From positions 4,836,001 through 4,900,000 of the forward strand of contig NZ_AP022561.1 in the NCBI RefSeq assembly GCF_010726245.1: 64,000 bases of DNA, read 5' to 3'. The notes below the pieces were generated by a model. The model made no database searches. It saw only the letters and a program-made list of their open reading frames with translations, and was not told where the DNA came from. How positions within the stretch are numbered: position 1 is the stretch's first letter; each line of letters starts with the position of its first letter. The DNA comes from Mycolicibacterium aichiense (GTDB lineage Bacteria > Actinomycetota > Actinomycetes > Mycobacteriales > Mycobacteriaceae). Shown in pieces: positions 44,878 to 54,356 of this stretch. The translations under genes and the position numbers were made by a program.

Positions 44878-46074
44878 GTGGTCTCTTCGTTCGGGTGGTT
44901 GGACACGGATAACGAGCAACGTCGGAAGATGTTGGAGGTCGTCGATCTGTTTAAGGAAGAAGGCACGGTCGACGAGCTGGGCATCGGTTCGATCAGGGAC
45001 GCCTTCGCGGACGCACTCTTCCCCGGCACATCGGTCCTACAGACCCGGCTGCGGTACGTCCTATTCATTCCGTGGCTGATGCAAGAGGCCACGAAGGGCA
45101 ACCGCACTTCCAACGAGATGAGCGCGCGGTTCCGCGACAACGAGCTGCAGCTGATCTACGCACTCGACCAGGGTGAGGAGAAGCTCGGCGTCATCGGCAA
45201 CACCGCACGCGCCAAGTTGAAGCGAATGCCCAGCAGCATGTACTGGGCCGCCATGGGCACGTGGGGCATACGCAATACCGACCTGTCGCCTAATGCGTAC
45301 TTTCGTCGACAATACGACTACCGCCGGCTCGCCGACCGCACTGCGCGCGCTGACGACCCCGAAGCCCGAGACCTGTTGCTGAACAACGATCTTGATCCTC
45401 ACCTTCCTGCGGCGCCCGCCGGATTGCTGGGAAAAACATCTTTCGAGCTTCGGCCCGAGGAGGAGCAGTACCTGTCGGACCGCATATCGGCGTCCAAGGC
45501 GGACTCGATGCTCGCGTGGCTCATCCGCAACGAACCAGGCAATCTGCCGGACTACGTCTGGCAGGTCGACAACGTGGGCGAGGCGCCAGAACAGCTTCAG
45601 GATTTAATCGATCATGCGCGCCGCTTCCACACCGTCATCTACGGCGCGGCAGCGCTCTACAACCTGTTGCTTGCACGAAAGAGCCACCGAGACGATCTGG
45701 TCGCGGAATACGAGAAAGCGATTGAAAATTGGCGCGGCGAAGTCCATGCGACTAACGCGCTCGACGGCTGGAATCGATCAGATTGGTGGGCGAAGGTGCA
45801 ACAATGCAACCCGCGCCTGCGCCAGGCGACAAAGACCTTCGTCAACAGCTGGATCGACCTCACAATCTCCGATATTGACCTTGCCAACGATCCGACCGCG
45901 ATCGCCCTCATCAACAATCGCGAACGGCAGATCAAGGGTGGCCGTGCGCGATTAATCAACCAGGCAGCACTCGACCGGTGGTCGGGCCAAAGTGGACTGA
46001 GCCGGCTGGACTACCGCTGGTCGGTTGCCCGCCGTCACCTCCGCGACCTCTACGCCGCGAGGCACGCCGCGTGA
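44878..46074 (+). CDS. DUF6361 family protein
   Basis: A 398-aa soluble, mostly helical protein. The N-terminus VVSSFGWLDTDNEQRRKMLE and the segment TVDELGIGSIRDAFADALFPG match the DUF6361 family as I know it, whose biochemical role is unknown. A block TRLRYVLFIPWLMQ follows. No nuclease, methylase or helicase motif is visible. GTG 44878 is preferred because it gives the expected short N-terminus; GTG 44848 would add ten residues. The gene is first of three that overlap by four bases each (DUF6361, PLD nuclease, SNF2-like helicase), so its product is probably an obligate component, perhaps the specificity or structural subunit. It diverges from the broken mrr gene. Confidence 0.82.
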   Translation: MVSSFGWLDTDNEQRRKMLEVVDLFKEEGTVDELGIGSIRDAFADALFPGTSVLQTRLRYVLFIPWLMQEATKGNRTSNEMSARFRDNELQLIYALDQGEEKLGVIGNTARAKLKRMPSSMYWAAMGTWGIRNTDLSPNAYFRRQYDYRRLADRTARADDPEARDLLLNNDLDPHLPAAPAGLLGKTSFELRPEEEQYLSDRISASKADSMLAWLIRNEPGNLPDYVWQVDNVGEAPEQLQDLIDHARRFHTVIYGAAALYNLLLARKSHRDDLVAEYEKAIENWRGEVHATNALDGWNRSDWWAKVQQCNPRLRQATKTFVNSWIDLTISDIDLANDPTAIALINNRERQIKGGRARLINQAALDRWSGQSGLSRLDYRWSVARRHLRDLYAARHAA

Positions 46075-47927
46075 CGCTGACCCCCGAGACGCGCGTGCTG
46101 CTCACAGACGCCATCCGTCCGCCAGCGGGCTACCGAATGGAAGTCGCTGTTGGAACGACGTATTCGCTCACTCTCACCGCGCTGCTGCTGGCGCCGTTGT
46201 CGTTCGCGTTGTTCGACTGTCAGGACAGCGAAGCAGTCGAGCGCGACGACAGTCAGGACATCAGATCATCGGATCCCATCCGACTTCTCGAGGCCGTGCG
46301 CCGGTACGCCGACCACACCACGGTCTTCTGCCAGGCCGGCGGGATCCACGTGCCGACGCAGTACCGAAGCATCCTCACTTTTGTCGAGGACAGCGTGCGC
46401 GAGGCCTCGCCATCCCAAGAAGACTCGTTGTTCCATCCGAAGATGTGGGCGCTGCGCTTCGTCACCGAGAACGGGGAGCGGCTCCACCGCGTGGTCGTGC
46501 TGAGCCGCAACCTGACGTTCGACCGGTCGTGGGACACCGCCTTGGTTCTCGACGAAGAAGCCGGCGGAAACGTCGACGCTGGTCCAGCTGCTGAGTTCGT
46601 CCGCCATCTTCCGAGTCTTGCTCTTCGTCCGCTGCAGAAGAGTCGATCCGATGAGCTTCTCGACCTTGCAACGACTCTCGAACACGTGACGCTCGGTGCG
46701 CCTCCCCCGTTTACCGGCGGCGAGCTCATTCCGATGGGGCTCCACGGGGAGACAACGTGGCCGTTCCCCCATCGAGGCCGACGCCTTCTGGCCATCAGCC
46801 CGTTCCTGACCAAGGGGGCGATAGACCAGTTGGCAAAAGTGTCCGACGATCGCACGGTGGTATCTCGGGCCGAGTCGCTCGAACAGACGGGATCCGACGC
46901 ACTGCACGGATGGGATGTGAACGTGCTGCAGCGCCTGGCCGAAGTCGATCCGAGTGAGGACGTCGAGGACGTCACCAAGACGGTGACCGACGGATTCTTC
47001 GAAGCTCACGACGGCCTGCACGCGAAGACCTTCGTCGTCGATGTCGATCAGAACCAGTCGATGGTCGTCACGGGCAGCGCCAACCTCACCACCGCATCCT
47101 GGAACCGCAATGTCGAGTTCGACGCTCTCTTAACGGGTCCCACAGCGTCGTGCGGGGTGTCAGCCGTCCTCAATGGTTCGCCCGAAGCGCCGGGCCTCAG
47201 GCAGATCCTCGAGGAGTACGCCATCTCGACACCGCAAGGCATCACCGACGAAGCGGCCGAGACAGCATTTGCGCTCGAAGCACTTCATCGCCGCCTGGCC
47301 GCGGGCCACGTCTCCCTACACATCGAGCCTGTCGATGATGAGCGCGTCGAAGGACTTCTGACGCTCGAGACTCCTCCGAATGCGCCTGGAACGACGACTG
47401 TGCGATTGGCGTCACTCAATGACGTCCAGGCGAAACCCTTGGCGGCACAGATCGACTGGACCATCTCGCCGATCAACGTCACGCCATTCATCGTCGTCGA
47501 GACCACGGCTGGATCTGGCGCCGCGAAGGTCACTCGCCGATGTGCCCTGAAGGCCGAGTTGACCGGTGCCGTCGACGGACGGCGCCAGGACGCCGTTTTC
47601 TCGATCCTCAGAAGCAAGGAGGACGTCTTGCGCTATCTGGTCTTCCTCCTTGGAGATCCCAGCTATGATGCGCTATTCGCCGAGGTGGCCGGGCTAACCG
47701 CAGACCGGCTCGCCGACGCCGACAAATCTGCTCAGACGAACAACGATGTGGCGCTCTTCGAGCCATTAGTGCGCGCGGCGGGACGGGATCAAGACGCGCT
47801 GGCACGTGTCGCGAGCCTCGTCGAGGAGATCCGCGAGCTCCCCAACGGCTCCGAGCTCGTCCCTGATGGATTCGACGAGCTGTGGGACGTCGTGTGGCAG
47901 GTACATCAGGAGCAACATCGCGCATGA
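46071..47927 (+). CDS. Phospholipase D-superfamily nuclease-like protein
   Basis: A 618-aa protein with two PLD-type half-sites. The first has FHPKMWALRF (about residue 121), then LSRNLTFDRSWD. The second has LHAKTFVVD (about 315), then VTGSANLTTASWNRN; these are the H-x-K and following S/N-x-N motifs of a full two-site PLD active centre. In prokaryotic defence loci PLD proteins are usually nucleases rather than lipases. The last 250 residues lack recognised motifs and may bind DNA or the helicase. The GTG start overlaps the DUF6361 stop (GTGA) and its TGA overlaps the helicase ATG, so the trio is translationally coupled. It is much longer than DISARM DrmC. Confidence 0.88.
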   Translation: MTLTPETRVLLTDAIRPPAGYRMEVAVGTTYSLTLTALLLAPLSFALFDCQDSEAVERDDSQDIRSSDPIRLLEAVRRYADHTTVFCQAGGIHVPTQYRSILTFVEDSVREASPSQEDSLFHPKMWALRFVTENGERLHRVVVLSRNLTFDRSWDTALVLDEEAGGNVDAGPAAEFVRHLPSLALRPLQKSRSDELLDLATTLEHVTLGAPPPFTGGELIPMGLHGETTWPFPHRGRRLLAISPFLTKGAIDQLAKVSDDRTVVSRAESLEQTGSDALHGWDVNVLQRLAEVDPSEDVEDVTKTVTDGFFEAHDGLHAKTFVVDVDQNQSMVVTGSANLTTASWNRNVEFDALLTGPTASCGVSAVLNGSPEAPGLRQILEEYAISTPQGITDEAAETAFALEALHRRLAAGHVSLHIEPVDDERVEGLLTLETPPNAPGTTTVRLASLNDVQAKPLAAQIDWTISPINVTPFIVVETTAGSGAAKVTRRCALKAELTGAVDGRRQDAVFSILRSKEDVLRYLVFLLGDPSYDALFAEVAGLTADRLADADKSAQTNNDVALFEPLVRAAGRDQDALARVASLVEEIRELPNGSELVPDGFDELWDVVWQVHQEQHRA

Positions 47928-50900
47928 AGCCCGATCCCGAACAGATCCTGGCCAGTCTCAAGGACTTCCAGCGCAACACTGTCGAGTATGCTTTTCAACG
48001 ACTGTGGGGCGACGAAGACCCGGTCAAGCGCTTCCTCGTCGCCGACGAGGTCGGCCTCGGCAAGACGATGGTGGCCAAGGGGCTGGTAGCCAAGACGGTC
48101 GAACACCTTTGGGACACCGACAAAAGAATCGACATCGTCTACATCTGTTCGAACAGCCAGATCGCCCGGCAGAACCTGAGCCGACTCAAGGTGGTCGACG
48201 GGAACACCGTCCGCCATGCCGACCGGCTTACGTTGTTGCCGAACGTCATTCGTAACCTGCGTGATAACAAGGTCAACTTCGTGTCGTTCACGCCAGGAAC
48301 GTCTTTCAAGGTCGGCACGTCCGGGGGTGCTGCACCGGAGCGAGTGCTGCTGTACTGGCTGCTGACGCAGTGCTGGGGGCGAGACGCGGTGGCAGCGACC
48401 CGCTGGAAGCGGTTCTTCGAAGGCAACGTCGAGCGGTCGAGATTCGAGTGGTATCTGAAGACCTTCGACCGCTCGTCGTTGGACGACGAACTGTGCCAAT
48501 CGTTCGGCGAAGCCATCGAGACCGCCATAGGGCCAGGAGGCGGCCGGCTGCGGGATGAGTTGGAAGCGTGCGTCGATGACTTCAACTACCTGCGGGACAA
48601 GCCGTCAAACCAACTGAGCAGTAGGCGGAATCGTTTGATCGGCAGGCTGCGACAACTCGTTTCCCGCGCCGCCGTCCACCACCTCGAGCCGGATCTGGTG
48701 ATCCTCGACGAGTTTCAGAGATTCAAGGACCTACTCGACGCCGATGATGAGGGCGCCGAACTCGCTCACGCGATCTTCGATCACCCCGACGCGAAAGTTC
48801 TCTTGTTGTCGGCGACGCCGTACAAGATGTACACGCTGCCGGATGAGCCTGAAGGCGACGACCACTACCGCGATTTCATCCGTACCGTGCGATTCCTCGC
48901 GGATGACGAGCGAGCACACATCGTCGAGCGTGAGTTGCGAAAGATGCGTGAGAGTTTGTTCTCTGGCGGCGATCACGCACCTGCGGTAGAAGCCAAGGGG
49001 GTCGTGGAGCGAGAGCTTCGCCGCGTCATGTGCCGAACGGAACGTCTGTCGGCGACTCAGGACCGGGACGGGATGCTGGAATCGCGGGAGATGCCGGGAG
49101 CGCGGCTGGCAGCGGAGGACCTGCGGTCCTGGCAGACGTTCGACGACGTCGCACGGCACGTCGATCGGCACGATGTCTTCGAGTACTGGCGCTCGACGCC
49201 ATATCCGTTAAACCTCATGGATCGCAATTCCTATCAGGTGCGAACGAAGTTCCAAGAGGCAGCCGAACAGCACGACGCGACGCTGGTCAAGCTGCTTGAG
49301 CACGGCCGCGGGCTGCTGGACTGGAACGACATCCACCGGTACCGCCAGGTCGATCCGGGTAACGCGAAACTCCGGGGCCTTGTTGAGGACGTATTAGATC
49401 GTGGCGTATGGCAATTGGCGTGGCTGCCGCCATCTCTGCCCTATTACGAGATGGCCGGCGCCTACGCCGAACCCCAGCTGGCAACCTTCACCAAACGGCT
49501 CATTTTCTCGGCGTGGTCGGTGGTCCCCAAGGCCATCGCAGTCATGGTGAGCTACGAGGCGGAGCGACGCGCGATCGAAGCGGCGAAGCTGACGAACCGC
49601 CTATACGACGATCGCCCGATAACCCCACCACTCCAATTCCGCATGAGCGCGGGCCGTCACGCGAGCATGCCGGCGCTAGCGCTGCTGTACCCCAGCTTGA
49701 CGCTGGCCCGGCTCGGCGACCCGCTCGAGGTAGCCGGAACGCTCGGTACATCGCTGCCGGCGTCGCGCGAGGCGGTCCTCGGTGCAGTGCGGGGGCGAGT
49801 ATCAGCGGCGCTGTCTGAACTGACGGCGGGGTCGGATGCATCGGGTCCGGTAGACCAAAGTTGGTACTGGGCAGCGCCGTTCCTTCTCGACCGGCACTTC
49901 GCAGCAGCCGAGAGTGACGAGTATGCGCCGCGCATGCGGAGGTGGAGCGGTGACGAAGACAACGAATCTAGTCTTGCCTCGCACCTGGACTATGCGGAGA
50001 ACTTCGATGATTCGCAGCTCGGTTCGCGACCCGCGGATCTCGACGAAGTGCTCGCACGAATGGCGATCGCTGGACCCGGAGTATGCGCCCTGCGCGCACT
50101 GTCGAGGGTCACCGGCGGCCCTGACGCACTGCAGGACATTGAAGTTCGCGATGCAGCGTATCAAATCGCCCAGGGATTGAGGTCGCTGTTCAACAAGCCT
50201 GAGATCATTGCCCTGATGCGATCGGGTGATGACGCGTCGTACTGGCGAGCTGTCCTGGACCACTCGTTCAGCGGGTGCCTACAGGCAGTACTCGACGAGT
50301 ACGCACACGTGCTGATCGAGTCCGAAGGCCTTCAGGACGCGGATGCATACGTGCGCGCCGATACCCTCAGCGCCGTCATGTCCGAGGCTTTGTCGATTCG
50401 CACAGCGACGAACGCTGTCGAGCAGGTCACCGTCAGCGGCTCCGAGATAAATCTCGAGGAGCACCGCATCAACAGTCACCTGGCCGCCAGGTACGGACGC
50501 GTGCAGTCGAATGAGCAAGCAGCACAGCGTGAATCCACAATCCGAACTGGATTCAATTCGCCGTTTAGACCCTTCGTGCTCGCGTCGACGTCGGTAGGCC
50601 AGGAGGGGCTGGACTTTCATACCTACAGCCATGCCATCGTTCACTGGAACCTTCCGAACAATCCGGTTGACCTAGAGCAGCGTGAAGGACGCGTTCACCG
50701 CTACAAAGGCCACGCGGTCAGGAAGAACGTCGCCGACGTGTACGGTGCCGCGGCCCTTTGGTCGCAAACTGCGGACCCATGGAGAGCGATGTTTGAAGCT
50801 GCAGTTCACGCACGCGAGGCTGACGACTCAGACATCAAACCGTTCTGGATTTTCACTCGCCCAGGAGGCGCGGTAATCGAGCGATACGTGCCTGCGCTTC

Positions 50901-51064
50901 CGCTGAGCAGGGAGGCGCAGCAGTACCGACGATTACTTCGGACTGTCGGCGCCTACCGTGCCTTGATCGGGCAGCCTCGCCAGGATGACTTGATCCGATA
51001 CGTCGGTGACGACGTGGAGTGGCTGAGAATCGATCTCACGCCAACAGTGACGGGACAGTATTGA
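47924..51064 (+). CDS. SNF2-like SF2 helicase/translocase
   Basis: A 1046-aa helicase. Motif I VADEVGLGKTMVAKG (about residues 38-52); motif II ILDEFQRF (DEFQ in place of DEAH, about 260); motif III LLSATPYKMY (about 296). The C-terminal RecA-like lobe has STSVGQEGLDFHTYSHAIVH and the arginine-finger region QREGRVHRYKGH (about 895-925). A long insertion of about 500 residues between lobes lacks known domains. The DEVGLGKT motif marks SNF2/RapA-like translocases that move along duplex DNA, so it may drive or license the PLD nuclease. The ATG at 47924 overlaps the PLD stop by four bases; the frame upstream belongs to the PLD gene. Confidence 0.9.
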   Translation: MKPDPEQILASLKDFQRNTVEYAFQRLWGDEDPVKRFLVADEVGLGKTMVAKGLVAKTVEHLWDTDKRIDIVYICSNSQIARQNLSRLKVVDGNTVRHADRLTLLPNVIRNLRDNKVNFVSFTPGTSFKVGTSGGAAPERVLLYWLLTQCWGRDAVAATRWKRFFEGNVERSRFEWYLKTFDRSSLDDELCQSFGEAIETAIGPGGGRLRDELEACVDDFNYLRDKPSNQLSSRRNRLIGRLRQLVSRAAVHHLEPDLVILDEFQRFKDLLDADDEGAELAHAIFDHPDAKVLLLSATPYKMYTLPDEPEGDDHYRDFIRTVRFLADDERAHIVERELRKMRESLFSGGDHAPAVEAKGVVERELRRVMCRTERLSATQDRDGMLESREMPGARLAAEDLRSWQTFDDVARHVDRHDVFEYWRSTPYPLNLMDRNSYQVRTKFQEAAEQHDATLVKLLEHGRGLLDWNDIHRYRQVDPGNAKLRGLVEDVLDRGVWQLAWLPPSLPYYEMAGAYAEPQLATFTKRLIFSAWSVVPKAIAVMVSYEAERRAIEAAKLTNRLYDDRPITPPLQFRMSAGRHASMPALALLYPSLTLARLGDPLEVAGTLGTSLPASREAVLGAVRGRVSAALSELTAGSDASGPVDQSWYWAAPFLLDRHFAAAESDEYAPRMRRWSGDEDNESSLASHLDYAENFDDSQLGSRPADLDEVLARMAIAGPGVCALRALSRVTGGPDALQDIEVRDAAYQIAQGLRSLFNKPEIIALMRSGDDASYWRAVLDHSFSGCLQAVLDEYAHVLIESEGLQDADAYVRADTLSAVMSEALSIRTATNAVEQVTVSGSEINLEEHRINSHLAARYGRVQSNEQAAQRESTIRTGFNSPFRPFVLASTSVGQEGLDFHTYSHAIVHWNLPNNPVDLEQREGRVHRYKGHAVRKNVADVYGAAALWSQTADPWRAMFEAAVHAREADDSDIKPFWIFTRPGGAVIERYVPALPLSREAQQYRRLLRTVGAYRALIGQPRQDDLIRYVGDDVEWLRIDLTPTVTGQY

Positions 51065-51526
51065 GCGGGTCGATGCGTCAATCGGCCTGACACTGCAGCA
51101 TCGGGCCTGCGTCATTTCGCGTGTTTCGGCCACTCGTCGATCCATACTCGTCGGCGCTCATCGACGTGAGATGAAATCCCTCGCACTTGGCGCAGGCGTA
51201 TAGCCGATCCTCAAGTTTTCCGAGATGCCCCCCCTGCACGCCTGAGCCGGGTTTGCTGGGCGCTATGCAGCGCTACGCCTGCCGCATGCTCGGGTCTGCT
51301 GCACGGATAGGTCACATCTTGACCTGATCGTGCAGCAGACACTCCGAGCCGATGCGGTTCAACCACGACGAAACTGCAAGCCCTCATTGGGAACCTATCG
51401 AATCCGGGTCAACTACCAAAGTCGGGAGATTCCCCCAGGGAGGTTGAAGCCTCGTCCGACGACCGCCGCAACCCTCAAGGTCTCGGCGTTTGGTCGGACT
51501 GGTACTGCGTGGCTTTAACGGTGCCG
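51065..51526. other. Gap between two convergent defence operons
   Basis: 462 bp with no convincing gene; the short open frames are arginine-rich. A long imperfect hairpin lies at 51294-51340 (listed separately) and a smaller palindrome (GGCGCTATGCAGCGC) around 51259-51273. The region probably serves as the terminator zone for the helicase operon and for the operon on the other strand. Confidence 0.5.
51294..51340. terminator. Long inverted repeat between convergent operons
   Basis: Two 21-base arms at 51294-51314 and 51320-51340 flank a 5-base loop. The outer 12 bases pair perfectly (GTCTGCTGCACG with its complement), three bases mismatch, then six more pair (AGGTCA with TGACCT). No T-run follows. 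With convergent genes on both sides it is most likely a bidirectional terminator; a protein-binding palindrome or recombination site is less likely but possible. Confidence 0.55.
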
Positions 51527-52798
51527 TCAGCCACCGCGGGCCTGCGAATCCTCAAGCAAATCAGCAATCGCGATTGCTTCGGGCATCGTCCAAGTTGCCG
51601 CTTCGTCCTCAAGGATTTGCATCCAAGAGGGCGCCTCATTCGTCGCACGATCAGCAGCATCCGTGCGGACTTTGAGCGCTAACATCCCGACCCGCATCAA
51701 GACGGGAACATTGAGATGCCTGACCGCAACAAGTGCTTCGCCCGCAATTGCCGCGATTACTGTCTTAGACAGACTAGCTCCACCGGCCGCGGCATGAGCC
51801 GCCAGCAGCATTTCGGTGCGCTTGGCCGCACCCGCAGCGGTCAGACGCGGACTGCCTGTGTCGCGATATGCCGCCAGATGCACGTGGGTTCGGATGACGA
51901 GCTCAGTCGCGATCATGCCGATACCAGGAGTGAGCATTCCCGAGCGGAGGTTCAATCCGTCACCCGAATTCGTTCCTGCATAGGCGTTGTGGGCGAATTT
52001 TCGTAGCTCTCGATCCGGCATCTCGTAGAGCAACGACCAACCGGGGAGCGGAAGGCTCATTGGGGTGACGAAATCTGCAGCCCAGTGTTTGAGTAATAGC
52101 GCGACGGCCAGGTGCGGCTCGGTTATTTGAACGAACGGCAGACCGGAACGAGTCGTGGTCACGGATTCGACAAAGCGCTGACCATCTTCCCACACAGTGC
52201 CCCTGAAGGTGCCGGACCTGATTTGGTTGAGGGCTTCGAAAAAGCGTCCAATATCGTGGCCGGCTGATCGCACGCGATGGGCGGGCCCACCGAAGTTCGG
52301 GCCCGTGTAGTCGATGGGCAGGCGTGCCGCATCCCTCTCCCACCTCTGCAGAAAGTCGGTCTTCTTCAGCCACGACAGACCACCGAGAACCGCTGTGTCG
52401 ACTTGGCTGTCGTAAAGATTCGCGAGGGCGCCGACAAAGCCTGCGGTGCCGACGGCAGCCAAATCGCCAGGCTCCCAGGGAATTCGCTCGGACTGCCGCC
52501 ACTTTTCGAGTTGTACGGCTGCGACGGGGTCGATGAGGTCGTTCAAGTCGGGCTCACCCCACGCTTCAGCCACGCGGCGCTCGCGATTGTGTTCGGTGAT
52601 CGCGTCGTAGGTGAGGCCAGTTGGCGCCTGCGATAGGCGCCTCGCCATTTCGTGGTCGAGAGGTTTCTCAGCGAGAGCTGCCCTCGCAAGCGCCTCAACG
52701 TGGTCAATGTCGCGCCCTAGGGCGTCAAGGTTCTCGATGAAGTCGGCGTCAACTACAAACCCTTGATCGGTATCCTTGCCTTGGTTGTCTGCAGTCAC
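51527..52798 (-). CDS. Unknown partner of the coiled-coil membrane protein (423 aa)
   Basis: I do not recognise the family. It is a soluble or weakly membrane-associated protein with no signal peptide. Visible blocks are a hydrophobic WEPGDLAAVGTAGFVGALANL stretch (in part, about residue 110), GGPAHRVRSAGHDIGRFFEAL (about 170) with two histidines, WAADFVTPMSLPLPGW (about 240), and a C-terminal half of helices with Ala, Gly and Leu. The GTG start overlaps the preceding stop (GTGA), so it is translated together with the membrane/coiled-coil protein. A two-gene unit like this inside a defence island may be an abortive-infection module, but this is inference. Confidence 0.65.
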   Translation of the reverse strand: MTADNQGKDTDQGFVVDADFIENLDALGRDIDHVEALARAALAEKPLDHEMARRLSQAPTGLTYDAITEHNRERRVAEAWGEPDLNDLIDPVAAVQLEKWRQSERIPWEPGDLAAVGTAGFVGALANLYDSQVDTAVLGGLSWLKKTDFLQRWERDAARLPIDYTGPNFGGPAHRVRSAGHDIGRFFEALNQIRSGTFRGTVWEDGQRFVESVTTTRSGLPFVQITEPHLAVALLLKHWAADFVTPMSLPLPGWSLLYEMPDRELRKFAHNAYAGTNSGDGLNLRSGMLTPGIGMIATELVIRTHVHLAAYRDTGSPRLTAAGAAKRTEMLLAAHAAAGGASLSKTVIAAIAGEALVAVRHLNVPVLMRVGMLALKVRTDAADRATNEAPSWMQILEDEAATWTMPEAIAIADLLEDSQARGG

Positions 52799-54015
52799 GC
52801 AGCTTCCTCAAGGTCATCGGCAAGCGCAGCGACACCCTCGGCAAGCGTCTCCGCGTCCTTCTTTTCGCCTTCGAGTTCATTCATTTCTGCCAACAGCGCT
52901 TGAAGCTCGGGGGCTTCAGGGCCGGTGACACGCTCGATTAGTTTGTCAGCAATAGCGCGAAAACGCGCGATGCGCTCCTCGGCCTCCAACCGCTTCGCCC
53001 GCTCTGCATCGACCTCCGCCTGCTTGGTTTCGAGCTGAACACGAAGCTTTTCAATCCGCTCGCTAAGAGCCGCCACGATCTTGCCTAGGTTTTCGACACG
53101 CTCGCGAAAGCTGACGATGACCGCCTTGGCAGCCTCCTCGTTACCATCGACGTCACGCAACACAAGCTGCGTGACGACGTGCAGCCGCACCGCATCAGCG
53201 GCAACGCGGGCGACTGTGTAACCCGATGCTCGCCCACCGAGCGTTGCCGCGCCAACACCAGCCACACCAGTGAGCCCCGTGATCAGAGCCGCGCCACCAG
53301 CCATACCTAGCCCTCCCGCTGCGATCGACCCGCCGCCGAGCGCCGCCATTCCCGCGGTCGTCGCAACCGCGCCCGAGTAGCCAAGGACAAGTGAACCGAA
53401 AACGCCCGCGATCGCGGGCGCTGCGAGCCCGCCAGTCAGCAGGCCCACGCCGAGCCCCGCCCCAGCAAGGAGCGCGTACTTTGACCACGAGCCTGTCGCC
53501 GACAGCTTCTTGATGGCATCTTTGTAGGCGGTTTCCACGGCGTCGAGATCCTCGGGATGCAGCTGGTTCATCGCGCAATGGGCATCTGACAGGGTTTTGG
53601 CGCGGACGTTTCGGTCCCACTTGCCCTCGACCCACGGTTCGAAGCCGTACAAGTCAATGAGGACCAGCAGTGCTCGAGACCGCTTGGCGACCAGTCCCGA
53701 GATCTCCGGACCTGCGTCCTCCAGCGCCTCGAGATCGGTGGACTCGGTGGCTGTAATTTGGTAGACGACTTCGGCCAGCGGAGACGACCAGTCGCTAATG
53801 CTTCGGCTCTCGATGGCCTGGACCGCGGCAAGGCGAAACGCGTTTCGAACAGCGCGCTTGGAGGCGAGGCTCTTCCCAGCCGACGCTGCGATGTCACGCT
53901 GCATCATTCGGTACTGCCAAGCGGTGAGGATGAAATCCTCGTCTGCTGAAAGCTCAAGCTTCTTCTGCACGTGTTGGCCGTCCACCGTCAACACGCTAGC
54001 GGCATCCCCCGACAA
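52795..54015 (-). CDS. Glycine-rich membrane / coiled-coil protein
   Basis: A 406-aa protein in three parts. Residues about 1-165 are soluble and helical. Residues about 175-265 are strongly hydrophobic and Gly/Ala-rich (LLAGAGLGVGLLTGG, AALGGGSIAAGGLGMAGG), resembling the membrane-inserting stretch of DUF726 (TMCO4)-like proteins. Residues about 295-380 form a charged coiled coil (FRERVENLGKIVAALSERI, then LETKQAEVDAERAKRLEAEE in part). An effector that inserts into the inner membrane on a signal sensed by the coiled coil or partner is a reasonable guess. The TTG start at 54015 is uncertain. It overlaps its downstream partner by four bases. Confidence 0.7.
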   Translation of the reverse strand: MSGDAASVLTVDGQHVQKKLELSADEDFILTAWQYRMMQRDIAASAGKSLASKRAVRNAFRLAAVQAIESRSISDWSSPLAEVVYQITATESTDLEALEDAGPEISGLVAKRSRALLVLIDLYGFEPWVEGKWDRNVRAKTLSDAHCAMNQLHPEDLDAVETAYKDAIKKLSATGSWSKYALLAGAGLGVGLLTGGLAAPAIAGVFGSLVLGYSGAVATTAGMAALGGGSIAAGGLGMAGGAALITGLTGVAGVGAATLGGRASGYTVARVAADAVRLHVVTQLVLRDVDGNEEAAKAVIVSFRERVENLGKIVAALSERIEKLRVQLETKQAEVDAERAKRLEAEERIARFRAIADKLIERVTGPEAPELQALLAEMNELEGEKKDAETLAEGVAALADDLEEAA

Positions 54016-54356
54016 GACGAGCGTTTCTCAGCATCGATCGCGCCGCGGTTGAACATTTCGTGCAAGCGATTCCTGTCCATTGGTCGGCGCAGCGAGCCAC
54101 CGACGGGGGTGCCCGAAAGACGCGTGACGCACATCCGCCAGCACGGCCCAATCGACGATGGCGCAAATGTAGGAATCGACTCGCAAGTATTCGCGAACTT
54201 TGTCGGTGTGCTCAGGCCGACATCGGCACCGGGCACGGGCGTGGGCGCGATCAGGTCGTGGTGCCCCACCAAATAGCGGATCCTCGGTCCGACCTATTTC
54301 GTATACACATGATTGATGCGCTGCCTAGATTCTTCGGTGGGAGGTAGCAGTCGGAA
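54016..54356. other. Divergent intergenic region with promoter-like sequence
   Basis: 341 bp between the membrane-protein gene (minus) and the helicase-nuclease gene (plus), so both promoters should be here. A TATACA at 54302-54307 is a possible -10 box for the plus gene; no good -35 pairs with it. A GGGAGGT ribosome site at about 54339-54345 lies about 11 bases before the ATG at 54357. No gene or RNA was recognised. Confidence 0.4.

Noticed and set aside
44878..51064. DISARM system
   Set aside because: PLD and SNF2-like helicase genes are present, but there is no DrmA, DrmB or DISARM methylase here, and the PLD protein is far larger than DrmC.
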